Shown: positions 8,489 through 18,158 of the stretch, one piece after another
How the letters are laid out: each line of letters begins with the position of its first letter
Position numbering within the stretch: position 1 is the stretch's first letter
Source of the DNA: Paenarthrobacter aurescens TC1
GTDB lineage: Bacteria; Actinomycetota; Actinomycetes; Actinomycetales; Micrococcaceae
DNA: 64,000 nucleotides
Reading direction: 5' to 3'
Assembly: GCA_000014925.1 (NCBI GenBank)
Contig: CP000474.1
Span: 1,116,001 to 1,180,000 of the forward strand
Translations under genes and position numbers: made by a program
Notes under the pieces: model-generated
What the model was told of the DNA's origin: nothing
The model's database searches: none
What the model saw: only the letters and a program-made list of their open reading frames with translations

Positions 8489-9559
8489 TTGGAAGAGCTC
8501 CGTATTGAGGCCAACGGGAACCTCGGCCCCATCGATTCATCCCGCATCCCGCGCTACGCCGGTGCCGCCACCTATGCCCGCCTGCCCCGCCTGGACCAAG
8601 TCTCGAAGGCCGACGTCACCGTTGTTGGCGTCCCCTTCGACTCCGGCGTTTCCTACCGCCCCGGCGCACGTTTCGGTGCCAACCACGTACGTGAGGCCAG
8701 CCGCCTGCTGCGTCCGTACAACCCGGCGTGGGACGTGAGCCCGTTCGAAAACATCCAGGTTGCCGACGCCGGCGACATGGCCGTGAACCCCTTCAATATC
8801 AACGAGGCTATTGAGACCGTCCAGCAGAACGCGCTGGACCTCACAGCTAACGGCAGCAAGCTGGTCACCCTTGGTGGCGACCACACCATCGCCCTCCCGC
8901 TCTTGAGGGCAGCAGCGGAACGAGCCGGCGAGCCCATCGCCATGCTCCACTTTGACGCCCACCTGGACACCTGGGACACGTACTTCGGCGCCGAGTACAC
9001 CCACGGCACCCCGTTCCGCCGTGCGGTGGAAGAGGGCATCCTGGACACCGAGGCCATCAGCCACGTCGGTACCCGCGGACCCCTCTACGGCAAGAAGGAC
9101 CTCGATGACGACCACCGCTTCGGCTTTGGAATCGTCACTTCCGCCGACGTCTACTACCAGGGCGTCCTGGAAACGGTCGCGAAGATCCGGGACCGCATCG
9201 GCAACCGCCCGCTGTATATCTCAGTGGACATCGACGTCCTGGACCCGGCCCACGCACCCGGCACCGGCACGCCCGAAGCCGGCGGCATCACCAGCCGCGA
9301 ACTCCTCGAAATCATCCGTGGCTTCCGCGGCATGAACCTCGTGGGCGCGGACATCGTGGAAGTTGCCCCGGCCTACGACCACGCAGAGATCACCGGTGTT
9401 GCAGGCAGCCACGTGGCCTACGAGCTCGTGACCCTCATGGCGGATAACGCCGTGGAAGGCGACCGGCTCGGCGCCCCCAACGGTTACGCGCAGCAGGCAC
9501 TCGGTGCCCGCATCGCGGAGCTCGCTCAGGCAACCGGAGCAGCCGGAGACCAGCGATGA
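8489..9559 (+). CDS. Agmatinase-family ureohydrolase (agmatinase or guanidinobutyrase)
   Basis: A 356-residue Mn-dependent ureohydrolase that releases urea from a guanidino compound. The binuclear metal motifs are complete: GGDHT (H132), DAHLD (D156, H158, D160) and [17 protein letters not shown] (D247, D249). I choose TTG 8489 because AAGGAG lies nine bases upstream; a GTG at 8459 would add ten unlikely residues. It overlaps the downstream TPP-enzyme gene by 4 bases (ATGA), so the two are co-translated. Agmatinase (agmatine to putrescine) is the default name. The tight link to a 2-oxoacid-decarboxylase-like partner makes 4-guanidinobutyrase (giving GABA plus urea) at least as plausible. No HypA/HypB-like nickel chaperone is nearby, which argues against guanidine hydrolase. 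Confidence 0.85.
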   Translation: MEELRIEANGNLGPIDSSRIPRYAGAATYARLPRLDQVSKADVTVVGVPFDSGVSYRPGARFGANHVREASRLLRPYNPAWDVSPFENIQVADAGDMAVNPFNINEAIETVQQNALDLTANGSKLVTLGGDHTIALPLLRAAAERAGEPIAMLHFDAHLDTWDTYFGAEYTHGTPFRRAVEEGILDTEAISHVGTRGPLYGKKDLDDDHRFGFGIVTSADVYYQGVLETVAKIRDRIGNRPLYISVDIDVLDPAHAPGTGTPEAGGITSRELLEIIRGFRGMNLVGADIVEVAPAYDHAEITGVAGSHVAYELVTLMADNAVEGDRLGAPNGYAQQALGARIAELAQATGAAGDQR

Positions 9560-11259
9560 TCGATTTCGATCCCGGCACAGCAGCCCCCACCAAGGGGACC
9601 AACCAGCGCAACGGCGGGGACCTCGTCGTCGAGACCCTTGAAGCGCTTGGCGCGAAGACTGTCTTCGGTATCCCGGGCCAGCACGCGTTGGGTCTCTTTG
9701 ACGCCATGGGCCGCGGCAACCTGCACTTCGTTTCCTCCCGTGTGGAGAACAACTCGGCGTTCGCAGCGGACGGCTACTCCCGTGCCACCGGCGAAGTTGG
9801 TGTGCTGTTCCTGTCCACCGGACCCGGCGCGCTGACGTCCCTGGCAGGTTTGCAGGAAGCTTACGCCACGGGTGTTCCGATGGTGGTGGTGGCCAGTCAG
9901 ATCCCGCTCGACGGCCTGGGCGCACGGCGTAAGGGCATGCTGCACCAGCTCGATGACCAGAAGGCCTCGGCCGCGAACGTCACCAAGAGCCAGCGACTGA
10001 TCCAGCACGCCTCGGGCATCCCGTCGGCCATCCAGGACGCCTGGACCGAAGCGATTTCCTCGCCTCAGGGCCCGGTGTGGATCGAAATCCCGCAGAACGT
10101 CCTGCTGGACCCCATCATGGTCCCGCCGGTTGAAGACGCGCTCGCCGAGGCATTCGACAACCCGCCGCGCGTCGAGCTGATTCGCGAGGCCGTGAAATGG
10201 CTTTCGACGGCGGAACGCCCGGCGATCATCGCAGGCGGCGGTACCCGTCGTGGCCGGGCTGAGAAGTCGCTGCTCTCGATCGCCGAGCAGCTGCGCGCTC
10301 CGGTCATCTGCACCCCCGGCGGCAACGGTGCCTTCCCCTGGACCCACGAGCTTTCCCTGCAGTCGTGGATCGAGGACCGGTACATGACCGATGTCCTGGA
10401 AGACGCCGACGTCCTGATCGTCATTGGCTCGTCCCTGGGTGAGGTGACCTCGAACTACTTCACCTTCGAACCCCGCGGACGGATCATCCAGATTGACGCC
10501 GAACCCCGCGTCCTCGAATCCAACCGGCCGGGATTGGGCATCCGTGCCGACGCCGGCCAAGCCCTCGCAGCCTTGGACGAAGCCCTCGCAGCAGCAGGGG
10601 CCGCGGCCACGGCCACGCGCTCCTGGCACGGAACCAGTCCGGAAGACGTGGTCAAGGACTCCCTGGCCAAGGTCAAGGCACGCCTGGAATCACAGGACCT
10701 GGCCAAGGAACTTAAGTTCATGGCCGACATCCGTGAGGCAGTTCCTGCTGACATGCAGACGTTCTGGGACATGACCATCTCCGCGTACTGGGGCTGGAGC
10801 TGCTGGGACGCCCGCGAGGGCCAGTTCCACTCCGCCCAGGGCGCCGGTGGCCTCGGCTATGGTTTCCCGGCAGCAATTGGTGGTGCCGTGGGGCTGGAGA
10901 CCACAGGTAAGCCAAGTCGTGTGCTTGCTGTGTCCGGTGACGGCTCCTCCATGTACTCCATCTCCGAACTCGCTACCGCCAAGCAGCACAACGTCCCGGT
11001 CACTTGGCTGATCGTGGACGACGGCGGCTACGGCATCCTTCGCGAATATATGGTGGGCGCCTTCGGCCAAGCCACTGCCACCGAGCTCGCCCGCCCGGAC
11101 TTCGTGAAGCTTGCAGAGTCCTTCGGTGTCCCGGCACGCCGGGTTGCCCCGGAGGAAGTGGGGGACGCGCTCAAGGCGTCCTTCGAAGCGGACGGACCCA
11201 ACGTCGTCGTGGTTGAAACACTCCTGAAGATGTTCGGCCCCACACACTTGGACGACTAA
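9556..11259 (+). CDS. TPP-dependent decarboxylase/carboligase-like enzyme (candidate 2-ketoarginine decarboxylase)
   Basis: A 567-residue three-domain ThDP enzyme of the acetolactate synthase/benzoylformate decarboxylase group. The N-terminal PYR domain contains the cofactor-activating Glu in [19 protein letters not shown] central domain follows, then a C-terminal PP domain with the metal/ThDP motif [15 protein letters not shown] ending in DDGGYG instead of the usual NNxxYG. It overlaps the ureohydrolase stop by 4 bases. In the Pseudomonas arginine transaminase pathway, AruI is an ALS-like protein of about this size. It decarboxylates 2-ketoarginine to 4-guanidinobutyraldehyde, which is oxidised and then cut by guanidinobutyrase. 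That assignment is inference from context. An acetolactate synthase role is unlikely because there is no small subunit or ilv neighbour. Confidence 0.75.
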   Translation: MIDFDPGTAAPTKGTNQRNGGDLVVETLEALGAKTVFGIPGQHALGLFDAMGRGNLHFVSSRVENNSAFAADGYSRATGEVGVLFLSTGPGALTSLAGLQEAYATGVPMVVVASQIPLDGLGARRKGMLHQLDDQKASAANVTKSQRLIQHASGIPSAIQDAWTEAISSPQGPVWIEIPQNVLLDPIMVPPVEDALAEAFDNPPRVELIREAVKWLSTAERPAIIAGGGTRRGRAEKSLLSIAEQLRAPVICTPGGNGAFPWTHELSLQSWIEDRYMTDVLEDADVLIVIGSSLGEVTSNYFTFEPRGRIIQIDAEPRVLESNRPGLGIRADAGQALAALDEALAAAGAAATATRSWHGTSPEDVVKDSLAKVKARLESQDLAKELKFMADIREAVPADMQTFWDMTISAYWGWSCWDAREGQFHSAQGAGGLGYGFPAAIGGAVGLETTGKPSRVLAVSGDGSSMYSISELATAKQHNVPVTWLIVDDGGYGILREYMVGAFGQATATELARPDFVKLAESFGVPARRVAPEEVGDALKASFEADGPNVVVVETLLKMFGPTHLDD

Positions 11260-11271
11260 GTAGACGCAGCC

Positions 11272-11301
11272 AGCCCCCGTACGGTGATCCGTGCGGGGGC
11301 T
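11272..11301 (+). terminator. Terminator after the ureohydrolase/TPP operon
   Basis: AGCCCCCGTACGG and CCGTGCGGGGGCT form a 13-bp stem with one G-U/mismatch around a TGAT loop, 12 bases past the stop codon, followed by GTT. Only a short T-tract. Confidence 0.75.
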
Positions 11302-11482
11302 GTTCGCGTTTAACCGCGGGGCCGAGTTCGCGGGAAGCCGTTGAATTCGCCCGGAGCTTTGCGGCGTGTTGGCACTCTTCCCGCGTTCTCAGCGCCTGAT
11401 GCCCGAATCTTATCTTTAGTTTCCCAAAGCAATCATTCTGCGTTATAGTTGCTTTAGGCAAACAAAAAGAGGGGTGTTTCGC

Positions 11483-11965
11483 ATGTCCGTCGGTTCTGCC
11501 ACAGCAACCGATCTTGTGCATCAAATCTTCGACCTCCAGCGCACGCTGCGCTGCGTGGTCACCGCCCACATGGCCCGCGTTCCCGACGTCGGCATGGCGT
11601 TGCAGGGAGTGATGCGGTTCGTCGGCGAGGGGGAGACCCGCGCTACGCAGCTCGCCACCCGACTCGGTGTCAGCGCCCCGGTCCTGAGCCGGCACATCAC
11701 TGAACTCGAGGAGCTTGGTTTTGTGGTCAGGCGTCCTGACCCTGCGGACGGACGGGCCCAACTTCTTGCCCTCACGGAGGAAGGCTCGGCGAAACTACGC
11801 GAATTCGAAGAACAACGCAGCGTGAGACTGCGGGATTACCTGGCGGATTGGAGCGAGGCTGACGCCCTTGAGGCCTCCCAGGTGATCAACAAACTCACTG
11901 TGTCCCTCAAGGACTCAATCCGGGCAACGGCGGCCGGCTCCATCACAACAAACCAGACAGCTTAG
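11483..11965 (+). CDS. MarR-family regulator
   Basis: A 160-residue winged-helix regulator. The recognition region TRLGVSAPVLSRHITELEELG and the wing VVRRPDPADGRAQLLALTEEG are classic MarR. MarR proteins repress efflux genes until a lipophilic or phenolic ligand binds. ATG 11483 is chosen over a GTG at 11474, which is too close to the AGAGG site. The stop lies 10 bases before the DHA2 exporter start, so the two form an operon. A GTTGCTTTAGGCAAAC near-palindrome at 11446-11461, just downstream of a TTATAG box, could be its autoregulatory operator. Confidence 0.88.
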   Translation: MSVGSATATDLVHQIFDLQRTLRCVVTAHMARVPDVGMALQGVMRFVGEGETRATQLATRLGVSAPVLSRHITELEELGFVVRRPDPADGRAQLLALTEEGSAKLREFEEQRSVRLRDYLADWSEADALEASQVINKLTVSLKDSIRATAAGSITTNQTA

Positions 11966-11975
11966 GAGCCCACGC

Positions 11976-14024
11976 ATGGCTACACCAGCAGTACAACACC
12001 CGAAGGCGGTGGACGCCTCAGTTAACAAGGCCGCCGCGCCCATGACCCACCGGCAGATCATGGAGGCACTGACTGGCCTCCTCGCAGCCTTCTTCACGGC
12101 AATCCTCAGCAGCACGATCGTCGCTAATGCGCTGCCCACCATCATGTCCGAGCTCAAGGGCACCCAAACCGACTTCGCCTGGGTCATCACGGCCGCGTTG
12201 TTGGCCAACGCTGCCACGACGCCCATCTGGGGCAAGCTCGCGGACCTCTTCGACAAGAAGCTCCTGGTCCAGCTGAGCATCATCATCTTTGTGGCCGGCT
12301 CAGTGATGGCCGGCCTGTCCGAAACCATTCCCCTGCTGCTGACCGCCCGCGTGATCCAAGGCGTGGCGATGGGTGGCCTCACCGCCTTGGCGCAGGCGAT
12401 CATCGGCTCCATGATTCCCCCGCGTGACCGCGGCAAGTACTCCGGTTACATGGGTGCCGTCATGGCCGTCGGCACGGCCGGTGGCCCACTGTTGGGCGGC
12501 TTCATCGTTGACAGCCCGCTCGGTTGGCGCTGGACGTTCTTCGTCTGCGTGCCGCTCGCCGTCGTCGCGCTCATCCTGCTCCAGGTGACGTTGAAGATCC
12601 AGCACATCAAGCGGCCCGCCAAGATCGACTGGCTCGGCTCCATCCTGCTGACGTCCGGTGTGAGCCTGCTCCTCATCTGGGTTTCCTTCGCCGGCAACCC
12701 GGACTACTACGACTGGTTCTCTTGGCAGTCCGCCCTCATGGTGGGCGGCGGCGTGGCCCTGCTGGCAGTCCTGGTGTACGTGGAAACCAAGGTTGCGCAG
12801 CCGATCATCCCGCTTAAGATCATCTCCGAGCGCACCACGGCCTTGGCCATTGTTGCCTCCGTTGCCGTTGGTATCGCCATGTTCGGTTCGTCCACCTTCC
12901 TGGGCCAGTACTTCCAGGTTGCCCGCGGCGCCACGCCCACCGAGGCCGGCCTGCTGACGCTGCCCATGATCGCCGGAAACCTCATCGGTTCTGTGGCGTC
13001 CGGCATCCTGATCAGCCGTTTCGGTAAGTGGAAGAGGTTCCTGATCGCAGGCTCCGTCCTCCTCATTGGTGGCCTCGCGTTCGCCGGAACCATGGACCAC
13101 ACCACTGAACTGTGGATTGTGGCGATCTACACCGGCGTGTTTGGCCTTGGACTCGGCATGCTGATGCAGAACCTGGTGCTCGCTGTTCAGAACACCGTCC
13201 AGGCGAAGGACATCGGAACCGCCAGCGCTTCGGTGGCGTTCTTCCGCTCGGTAGGTGGCGCGATTGGCGTATCCGTCCTCGGTGCCATCATGTCCAACCA
13301 CGTCAAGGACCTTGCCGTTGAGGGACTGGCTGCCGCAGGTATTCCTGCCCAGGGCGGTGGCGCTGGAGCCAGCATGGACCTGGCGGACATGCCCGCCCCC
13401 ATCGCCGAGATCATGCGGGCAGCCTACGGTGACGCGACCGCGCAGATCTTCCTGATCTCCGCGATCATCAGCGTCGTGGCCCTGCTGGCTGTGCTGTTCA
13501 TCAAGGAGCGCCCGTTGCGCCGCACGGTTGATGCCGCTCCGGAAAAGGAACTCATTGCCACAGCGTCGGGAGACGCCGGAATGTCGCTGGACACGGCGGC
13601 CATGGACGCAGTGAAAGCGTCCGACGACGGCGCGCGCCGCATGGGTGCCCACCCCGCCGTTCCAGGGGGCGGCAGCCAGGTTCCGAGTGCGGAGTCCGGA
13701 ACCGATCTTGACCTCGAGTTTGCTCGGATCCTCACGCAGGAACGACCCCAAGGTGTAGCCGACGTGAAAGAAGTTCAGGAGCAGTTGTCCCGAACGCAGT
13801 ACGTCCTGGCCGAACAGCAGCTACAGCTCAGCCGAGCCAACGTGGAGCTGCAGGCCCGTTTGCGGGAGCAGCAAACCATTGCGGAGCAGCAGGCCCACAC
13901 CGCGGAGGAGCTCGCCGCGATCCGCAAGGAACTCAAGCGCGAACGGCGGCAGCAGGAGCGCATGGCGTTGTTGCTCCTCCAAGGCGTCGAAGCACGTTCG
14001 GACCACGGCAAGCACGCGGGCTAA
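11976..14024 (+). CDS. DHA2-family (14-TM) MFS drug exporter with coiled-coil tail
   Basis: A 682-residue transporter. Residues about 25-510 carry some 14 helices with MFS motifs (GKLADLFDKK in loop 2-3; GAVMAVGTAGGPLLGG, the antiporter motif C region), so it should be an EmrB/QacA-type proton-coupled exporter. Residues about 515-682 are a long hydrophilic extension. Its final 90 residues (QVQEQLSRTQYVLAEQQ and onward) are heptad-like and strongly predicted by eye to form a coiled coil ending in RRQQERMALLLL. Typical DHA2 proteins end near 500-530 residues, so this tail is unusual. Start ATG 11976 has AGGAG eight bases upstream. The gene is co-transcribed with, and probably repressed by, the MarR gene. 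Confidence 0.88.
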   Translation: MATPAVQHPKAVDASVNKAAAPMTHRQIMEALTGLLAAFFTAILSSTIVANALPTIMSELKGTQTDFAWVITAALLANAATTPIWGKLADLFDKKLLVQLSIIIFVAGSVMAGLSETIPLLLTARVIQGVAMGGLTALAQAIIGSMIPPRDRGKYSGYMGAVMAVGTAGGPLLGGFIVDSPLGWRWTFFVCVPLAVVALILLQVTLKIQHIKRPAKIDWLGSILLTSGVSLLLIWVSFAGNPDYYDWFSWQSALMVGGGVALLAVLVYVETKVAQPIIPLKIISERTTALAIVASVAVGIAMFGSSTFLGQYFQVARGATPTEAGLLTLPMIAGNLIGSVASGILISRFGKWKRFLIAGSVLLIGGLAFAGTMDHTTELWIVAIYTGVFGLGLGMLMQNLVLAVQNTVQAKDIGTASASVAFFRSVGGAIGVSVLGAIMSNHVKDLAVEGLAAAGIPAQGGGAGASMDLADMPAPIAEIMRAAYGDATAQIFLISAIISVVALLAVLFIKERPLRRTVDAAPEKELIATASGDAGMSLDTAAMDAVKASDDGARRMGAHPAVPGGGSQVPSAESGTDLDLEFARILTQERPQGVADVKEVQEQLSRTQYVLAEQQLQLSRANVELQARLREQQTIAEQQAHTAEELAAIRKELKRERRQQERMALLLLQGVEARSDHGKHAG

Positions 14025-14040
14025 CTCCACTACGGATCCT

Positions 14041-14091
14041 GCCCTTGTTCGTCACGCCCGGCGTACTACGCAGGGCGTGGCGGACAAGGGC
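14041..14091. repeat. Long imperfect inverted repeat after the exporter gene
   Basis: GCCCTTGT (14041-14048) pairs with ACAAGGGC (14084-14091), and the inner CACGCCC (14053) pairs with GGGCGTG (14073-14079). With the terminator directly after it, this fills the first third of the 302-base gap. The remaining bases hold a possible promoter (TTGTTT...TAGAGT, about 14217-14247) for the ABC genes. Confidence 0.6.
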
Positions 14092-14102
14092 GGGACCGGA
14101 AG

Positions 14103-14131
14103 CGCCGGCTGGGTGACCAGCCGGCGTTTTT
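14103..14131 (+). terminator. Rho-independent terminator
   Basis: CGCCGGCTGG and CCAGCCGGCG form a perfect 10-bp stem around GTGA, followed by TTTTT. It ends the MarR-exporter operon. Confidence 0.92.
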
Positions 14132-14326
14132 GTTGCCTGCAGCGGCCCTGGTGCCTGCGGCAGCGGGAGCACCCGCGACACGGGAAATACTCCGCTGGGA
14201 TGATCTTTTCCGTAAGTTGTTTCGCCCGGGCAACGGATTTCGTAGAGTGGGGAGGCTAATACTGTCAGCCCCTGCTGCCAAACTTCTCTTAACTCATTCA
14301 CGCACTTTTTCTAAGGACCCGTGGGC

Positions 14327-16060
14327 ATGCTTGTCACCCTTATACGGCGCTACTCCAAGCCGTATTTGCCGCAGATTGTGGCTGTGCTGATTTTTCAGTT
14401 GGCGTCCACCATCGCCACGCTCTACCTCCCCAGCCTCAACGCCAAAATCATTGATGAGGGAGTCTCCCGCGGAGACACCGACTTCATCTGGCAGACCGGG
14501 GCGCTCATGCTCGGTGTCGCCCTTGGACAGGTGCTGACCGCGATCATTGCCGTGTACTTCGGCGCCCGTGTTGCCATGGCCATCGGCAGGGACCTGCGCC
14601 GGAGCGTCTTCCGGCAGGTCAGCAGCTTCTCCGCCCAGGACGTCAACCGTTTTGGTGCGCCCACGCTGATCACCCGCGGCACCAATGACGTCCAGCAGGT
14701 ACAGATGCTGGTGCTCATGGGCCTGAACTTTATGGTTTCCACGCCCATCATGTGTGTTGGCGGCATCATCATGGCCCTCCGTGAGGACCTCAACCTCTCT
14801 TGGCTCGTATGGGTTTCCGTTCCGGTCCTGGTGGCCGTTGTGGGCTACCTCGTCGTCCGCCTGATGCCGCTGTTCCGTTCCATGCAGACCAAGATTGACG
14901 CCATCAATGGCGTGCTCCGCGAGCAGATCATCGGTATCCGCGTGGTTCGTGCCTTTGTGCGTGAGCCCCACGAGGCAAAGCGATTCGGTGACGCCAACGA
15001 GGACCTCACCGCAGTGTCCGTGAAGATCGGCAACCTGTTCGTCCTGATGTTCCCGGCCATCGGCATGATCCTGCACCTGTCTACGGCTGCCGTGCTGTGG
15101 TTCGGCGGACAGCGCGTAGACTCCGGCGACATGCAGGTGGGTGCGCTCACGGCCTTTCTCCAGTACCTGTTGCAGATCCTGATGGCGGTCATGATGGGAA
15201 CGTTCATGGCCATGATGATTCCCCGCGCGTCCGTCTGTGCGGACCGCATCGGCGAGGTGCTCGACGTCGAGCCCTCCATCCACAACCCCACCTCACCGCT
15301 GGTACCGGCCGAGAAAAAGGGGCGCGTGGAGTTCCGCGACGTCACGTTCAAGTACCCCGGTGCTGAGGCGCCGGTGCTGAGCAACATCTCTTTCACCGCG
15401 GAACCAGGAAAAACCCTGGCCATCATCGGCTCCACGGGCGCGGGAAAAACCACCCTGGTTTCACTGCTGCCGCGGCTTTACGATGTCGCCTCCGGTGACG
15501 TATTGCTCGACGGCGTGCCTGTCACCAAGATGGACGCATCCGAGATCACCAGCCGTGTTTCCGCGGTGCCGCAGAAGCCGTATTTGTTCTCCGGGACCAT
15601 CGAGCACAACCTGCGCTTCGGCAAGCCCGATGCCACCGACGACGAACTGTGGGATGCATTGGAGACAGCACAGGCCAAGGGCTTCGTCGAAGAAAAGTCA
15701 TCCGGCTTGAACCGGCGGATCGCCCAGGGTGGCACCAACGTTTCCGGTGGTCAGCGCCAAAGGCTGTCCATTGCCAGGGCGTTGGTCACCAAGCCGAACG
15801 TGTACCTGTTTGACGATTCGTTCTCCGCCTTGGACGTCGCAACCGACGCCAGGCTGCGCAAGGCCCTGAAGGCCAAAACACGGGACGCCACGGTCATCAT
15901 CGTGGCCCAGCGCGTCTCAACCATCGCGGACGCTGACGAGATCCTTGTGCTGGATAACGGCCGGATCGTTGACCGCGGAACGCACGACGAACTCCTGGAG
16001 ACGTCACCCACGTACCAGGAAATCGTTGAATCCCAGCTGAGCGTGGAGGAAGTGGCATGA
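14327..16060 (+). CDS. ABC exporter half-transporter, degenerate-site subunit
   Basis: A 577-residue fusion of six membrane helices (about 1-320) and an ATPase domain. Walker A is GSTGAGKTT near residue 367 and the signature is NVSGGQRQRLSIARAL. Walker B reads YLFDDSFSALD: the catalytic Glu is Asp, as in the degenerate half of heterodimeric exporters such as TM287/288 and LmrCD. ATG 14327 lies nine bases after AAGGA; the GTG at 14321 is too close to that site. It overlaps the next half-transporter by 4 bases, so the two should form an obligate heterodimer. The substrate is unknown (multidrug or lipid-like). Confidence 0.9.
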   Translation: MLVTLIRRYSKPYLPQIVAVLIFQLASTIATLYLPSLNAKIIDEGVSRGDTDFIWQTGALMLGVALGQVLTAIIAVYFGARVAMAIGRDLRRSVFRQVSSFSAQDVNRFGAPTLITRGTNDVQQVQMLVLMGLNFMVSTPIMCVGGIIMALREDLNLSWLVWVSVPVLVAVVGYLVVRLMPLFRSMQTKIDAINGVLREQIIGIRVVRAFVREPHEAKRFGDANEDLTAVSVKIGNLFVLMFPAIGMILHLSTAAVLWFGGQRVDSGDMQVGALTAFLQYLLQILMAVMMGTFMAMMIPRASVCADRIGEVLDVEPSIHNPTSPLVPAEKKGRVEFRDVTFKYPGAEAPVLSNISFTAEPGKTLAIIGSTGAGKTTLVSLLPRLYDVASGDVLLDGVPVTKMDASEITSRVSAVPQKPYLFSGTIEHNLRFGKPDATDDELWDALETAQAKGFVEEKSSGLNRRIAQGGTNVSGGQRQRLSIARALVTKPNVYLFDDSFSALDVATDARLRKALKAKTRDATVIIVAQRVSTIADADEILVLDNGRIVDRGTHDELLETSPTYQEIVESQLSVEEVA

Positions 16061-18135
16061 GCGAGCAGAACCAGCAAAAGAAGCGTGGCTGGGCTGCCAA
16101 GGCAGAGGCCGCCAAGGATGCCAAGGCAACAGCCGAGGCTGAGGTGGCAACCGAGGCGCTTGATGACGACGACTTCGTTGAGGAGGAGTACGTCCCCTCT
16201 GAAGCCGACGGCGGCATGTTCGGCGACGTCCCGGCCAAGAAGGCCAAGGAGTTCTGGCCGTCCGCCAAACGACTCATGGGTCTGCTGAAGCCCGAGAGCG
16301 TTGGCGTGTACATCGTGATCGGCCTCGTCATTGTCTCGGTAGTCCTCAACGTGATTGCTCCCAAGGTCCTCGGCAGCGCCATGGACGTTATTTTCGGCGG
16401 CGTCATGGGCAAGCAGATCCCGGAGGGGGTCTCCCAGGAGCAGTTCGTTGAACTCATGCGCCAGCAGGGTCAGGGCAACTTCGCGGACATGGTTTCCAAG
16501 ATGGAACTCACCAACGGGATCGACTTCCCCAAGCTGACGTTCCTGATTTCGATCGTGCTCCTGATGTACTTTGTGGCCAACATCTTCCTGTGGGCCCAGG
16601 GTTGGTTGCTCAACAGGATTGTCATGCGGGTCATCAAGCAGCTCCGCAACGACGTCCAGGCCAAGCTCAACCGACTCCCGCTGAACTACTTCGACACCCG
16701 CCAGCGTGGCGACATCCTGTCCCGCGTGACCAACGACGTCGACAACGTCCAGCAGGGTCTCCAGCAGGCGTTCTCCCAACTCGTCAGCTCCGTTCTCACG
16801 GTCCTGGGCATCACGGTGATGATGTTCATCGTGTCCTGGGAGTTGGCGCTCATTGCTTTGATTGCGTTGCCGCTGTCCGGCATCGTTGCGGGCGTCATTG
16901 GTGCCCGCAGCCAGAAGCTTTTCGCCGCTCAGTGGAAGAACACCGGCGCACTCAACGGCCAGATCGAGGAATCGTTCTCCGGCCACGACCTCGTGAAGGT
17001 GTTCGGCCGCGATGCCGACATGCTGGAGCGTTTCGACGAGAAGAACGAAGAACTCTATAAGGCATCCTTCGGTGCACAGTTCGTGTCCGGCGTGATCTTC
17101 CCGGCCATGAACTTCGTGTCCTACCTTTCCTACGTCGGCATTGCCGTGGTGGGTGGCCTCCGCGTTGCCTCGGGCTCCATGAGCCTCGGCGACGCCACGG
17201 CCTTCATCCAGTACTCGCGCGAATTCACCCAGCCGCTGGGCCAGATTGCGGGAATGGCCAACATGCTGCAGTCCGGCGTCGCCTCCGCTGAGCGCGTCTT
17301 CGAGTTCCTGGATGCCGACGAAGAGGTTGAAGAGACCGGCACGCGCCACCTGCCCTCCAAGACCGACGGCCATGTTGAGTTTGAGCATGTCTCGTTCAGC
17401 TACGTGGAGGACAAGCCGCTCATCGAAGACCTGTCCTTCGCTGCAGAACCTGGTCACACCGTCGCGATTGTCGGCCCCACCGGTGCCGGCAAAACCACCT
17501 TGGTGAACCTCGTCATGCGGTTCTACGAGCTCAATGCCGGCCGGATCACCTTGGACGGCGTGGACATCAAGGACCTCAGCCGCGCAGAGCTGCGGTCCAA
17601 GGTGGGCATGGTGTTGCAGGATGCCTGGCTCTTTGGCGGGACCATCTACGACAACATCAAGTACGGCAACCTGGATGCCACCGAAGAGCAGATCATGCAG
17701 GCAGCCAAGGCCACCTACGTGGACCGCTTTGTGCGTGCCCTTCCGGACGGTTACCAGACCATCATCGACGAAGAAGGCAACAACGTCAGCGCCGGTGAAA
17801 AGCAGCTCATCACCATCGCCCGTGCCTTCGTCTCCGACCCTTCGTTGCTGATTCTGGATGAGGCCACGAGCTCTGTGGACACGCGAACTGAACTGCTGTT
17901 GCAGAAAGCCATGGCTGCCCTCCGCACTGACCGGACGAGCTTCGTCATCGCCCACCGCCTCTCCACTATCCGGGACGCGGACACCATCCTGGTGATGGAG
18001 AACGGCAAGATCGTGGAGCAGGGTAACCACACCCAGCTGCTCGCTCAGCAGGGCGCGTACTACCGCTTGTACATGTCCCAGTTCGCGGGTGACGAAGAGG
18101 CCGCAGTGGACGACTCGACGGCGGTGCACAGCTGA
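16057..18135 (+). CDS. ABC exporter half-transporter, catalytic-Glu subunit
   Basis: A 692-residue partner of the previous gene. It has a hydrophilic, Ala/Lys/Glu-rich N-terminal extension of about 70 residues, then six helices. The ATPase domain has Walker A GPTGAGKTT (about residue 472), an altered signature NVSAGEKQLITIARA (canonical LSGGQ replaced by VSAGE), and an intact Walker B ILDEATSSVD with the catalytic Glu. Together the pair would have one consensus and one degenerate ATP site: this Walker A/B works with the partner's VSGGQ. Between helices 1 and 2 there is an extra segment of about 50 residues (IPEGVSQEQFVELMRQQGQG), also seen in Gram-positive relatives. Confidence 0.9.
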   Translation: MSEQNQQKKRGWAAKAEAAKDAKATAEAEVATEALDDDDFVEEEYVPSEADGGMFGDVPAKKAKEFWPSAKRLMGLLKPESVGVYIVIGLVIVSVVLNVIAPKVLGSAMDVIFGGVMGKQIPEGVSQEQFVELMRQQGQGNFADMVSKMELTNGIDFPKLTFLISIVLLMYFVANIFLWAQGWLLNRIVMRVIKQLRNDVQAKLNRLPLNYFDTRQRGDILSRVTNDVDNVQQGLQQAFSQLVSSVLTVLGITVMMFIVSWELALIALIALPLSGIVAGVIGARSQKLFAAQWKNTGALNGQIEESFSGHDLVKVFGRDADMLERFDEKNEELYKASFGAQFVSGVIFPAMNFVSYLSYVGIAVVGGLRVASGSMSLGDATAFIQYSREFTQPLGQIAGMANMLQSGVASAERVFEFLDADEEVEETGTRHLPSKTDGHVEFEHVSFSYVEDKPLIEDLSFAAEPGHTVAIVGPTGAGKTTLVNLVMRFYELNAGRITLDGVDIKDLSRAELRSKVGMVLQDAWLFGGTIYDNIKYGNLDATEEQIMQAAKATYVDRFVRALPDGYQTIIDEEGNNVSAGEKQLITIARAFVSDPSLLILDEATSSVDTRTELLLQKAMAALRTDRTSFVIAHRLSTIRDADTILVMENGKIVEQGNHTQLLAQQGAYYRLYMSQFAGDEEAAVDDSTAVHS

Positions 18136-18158
18136 GCGCTGAGGCACTGAAGGAGTCC

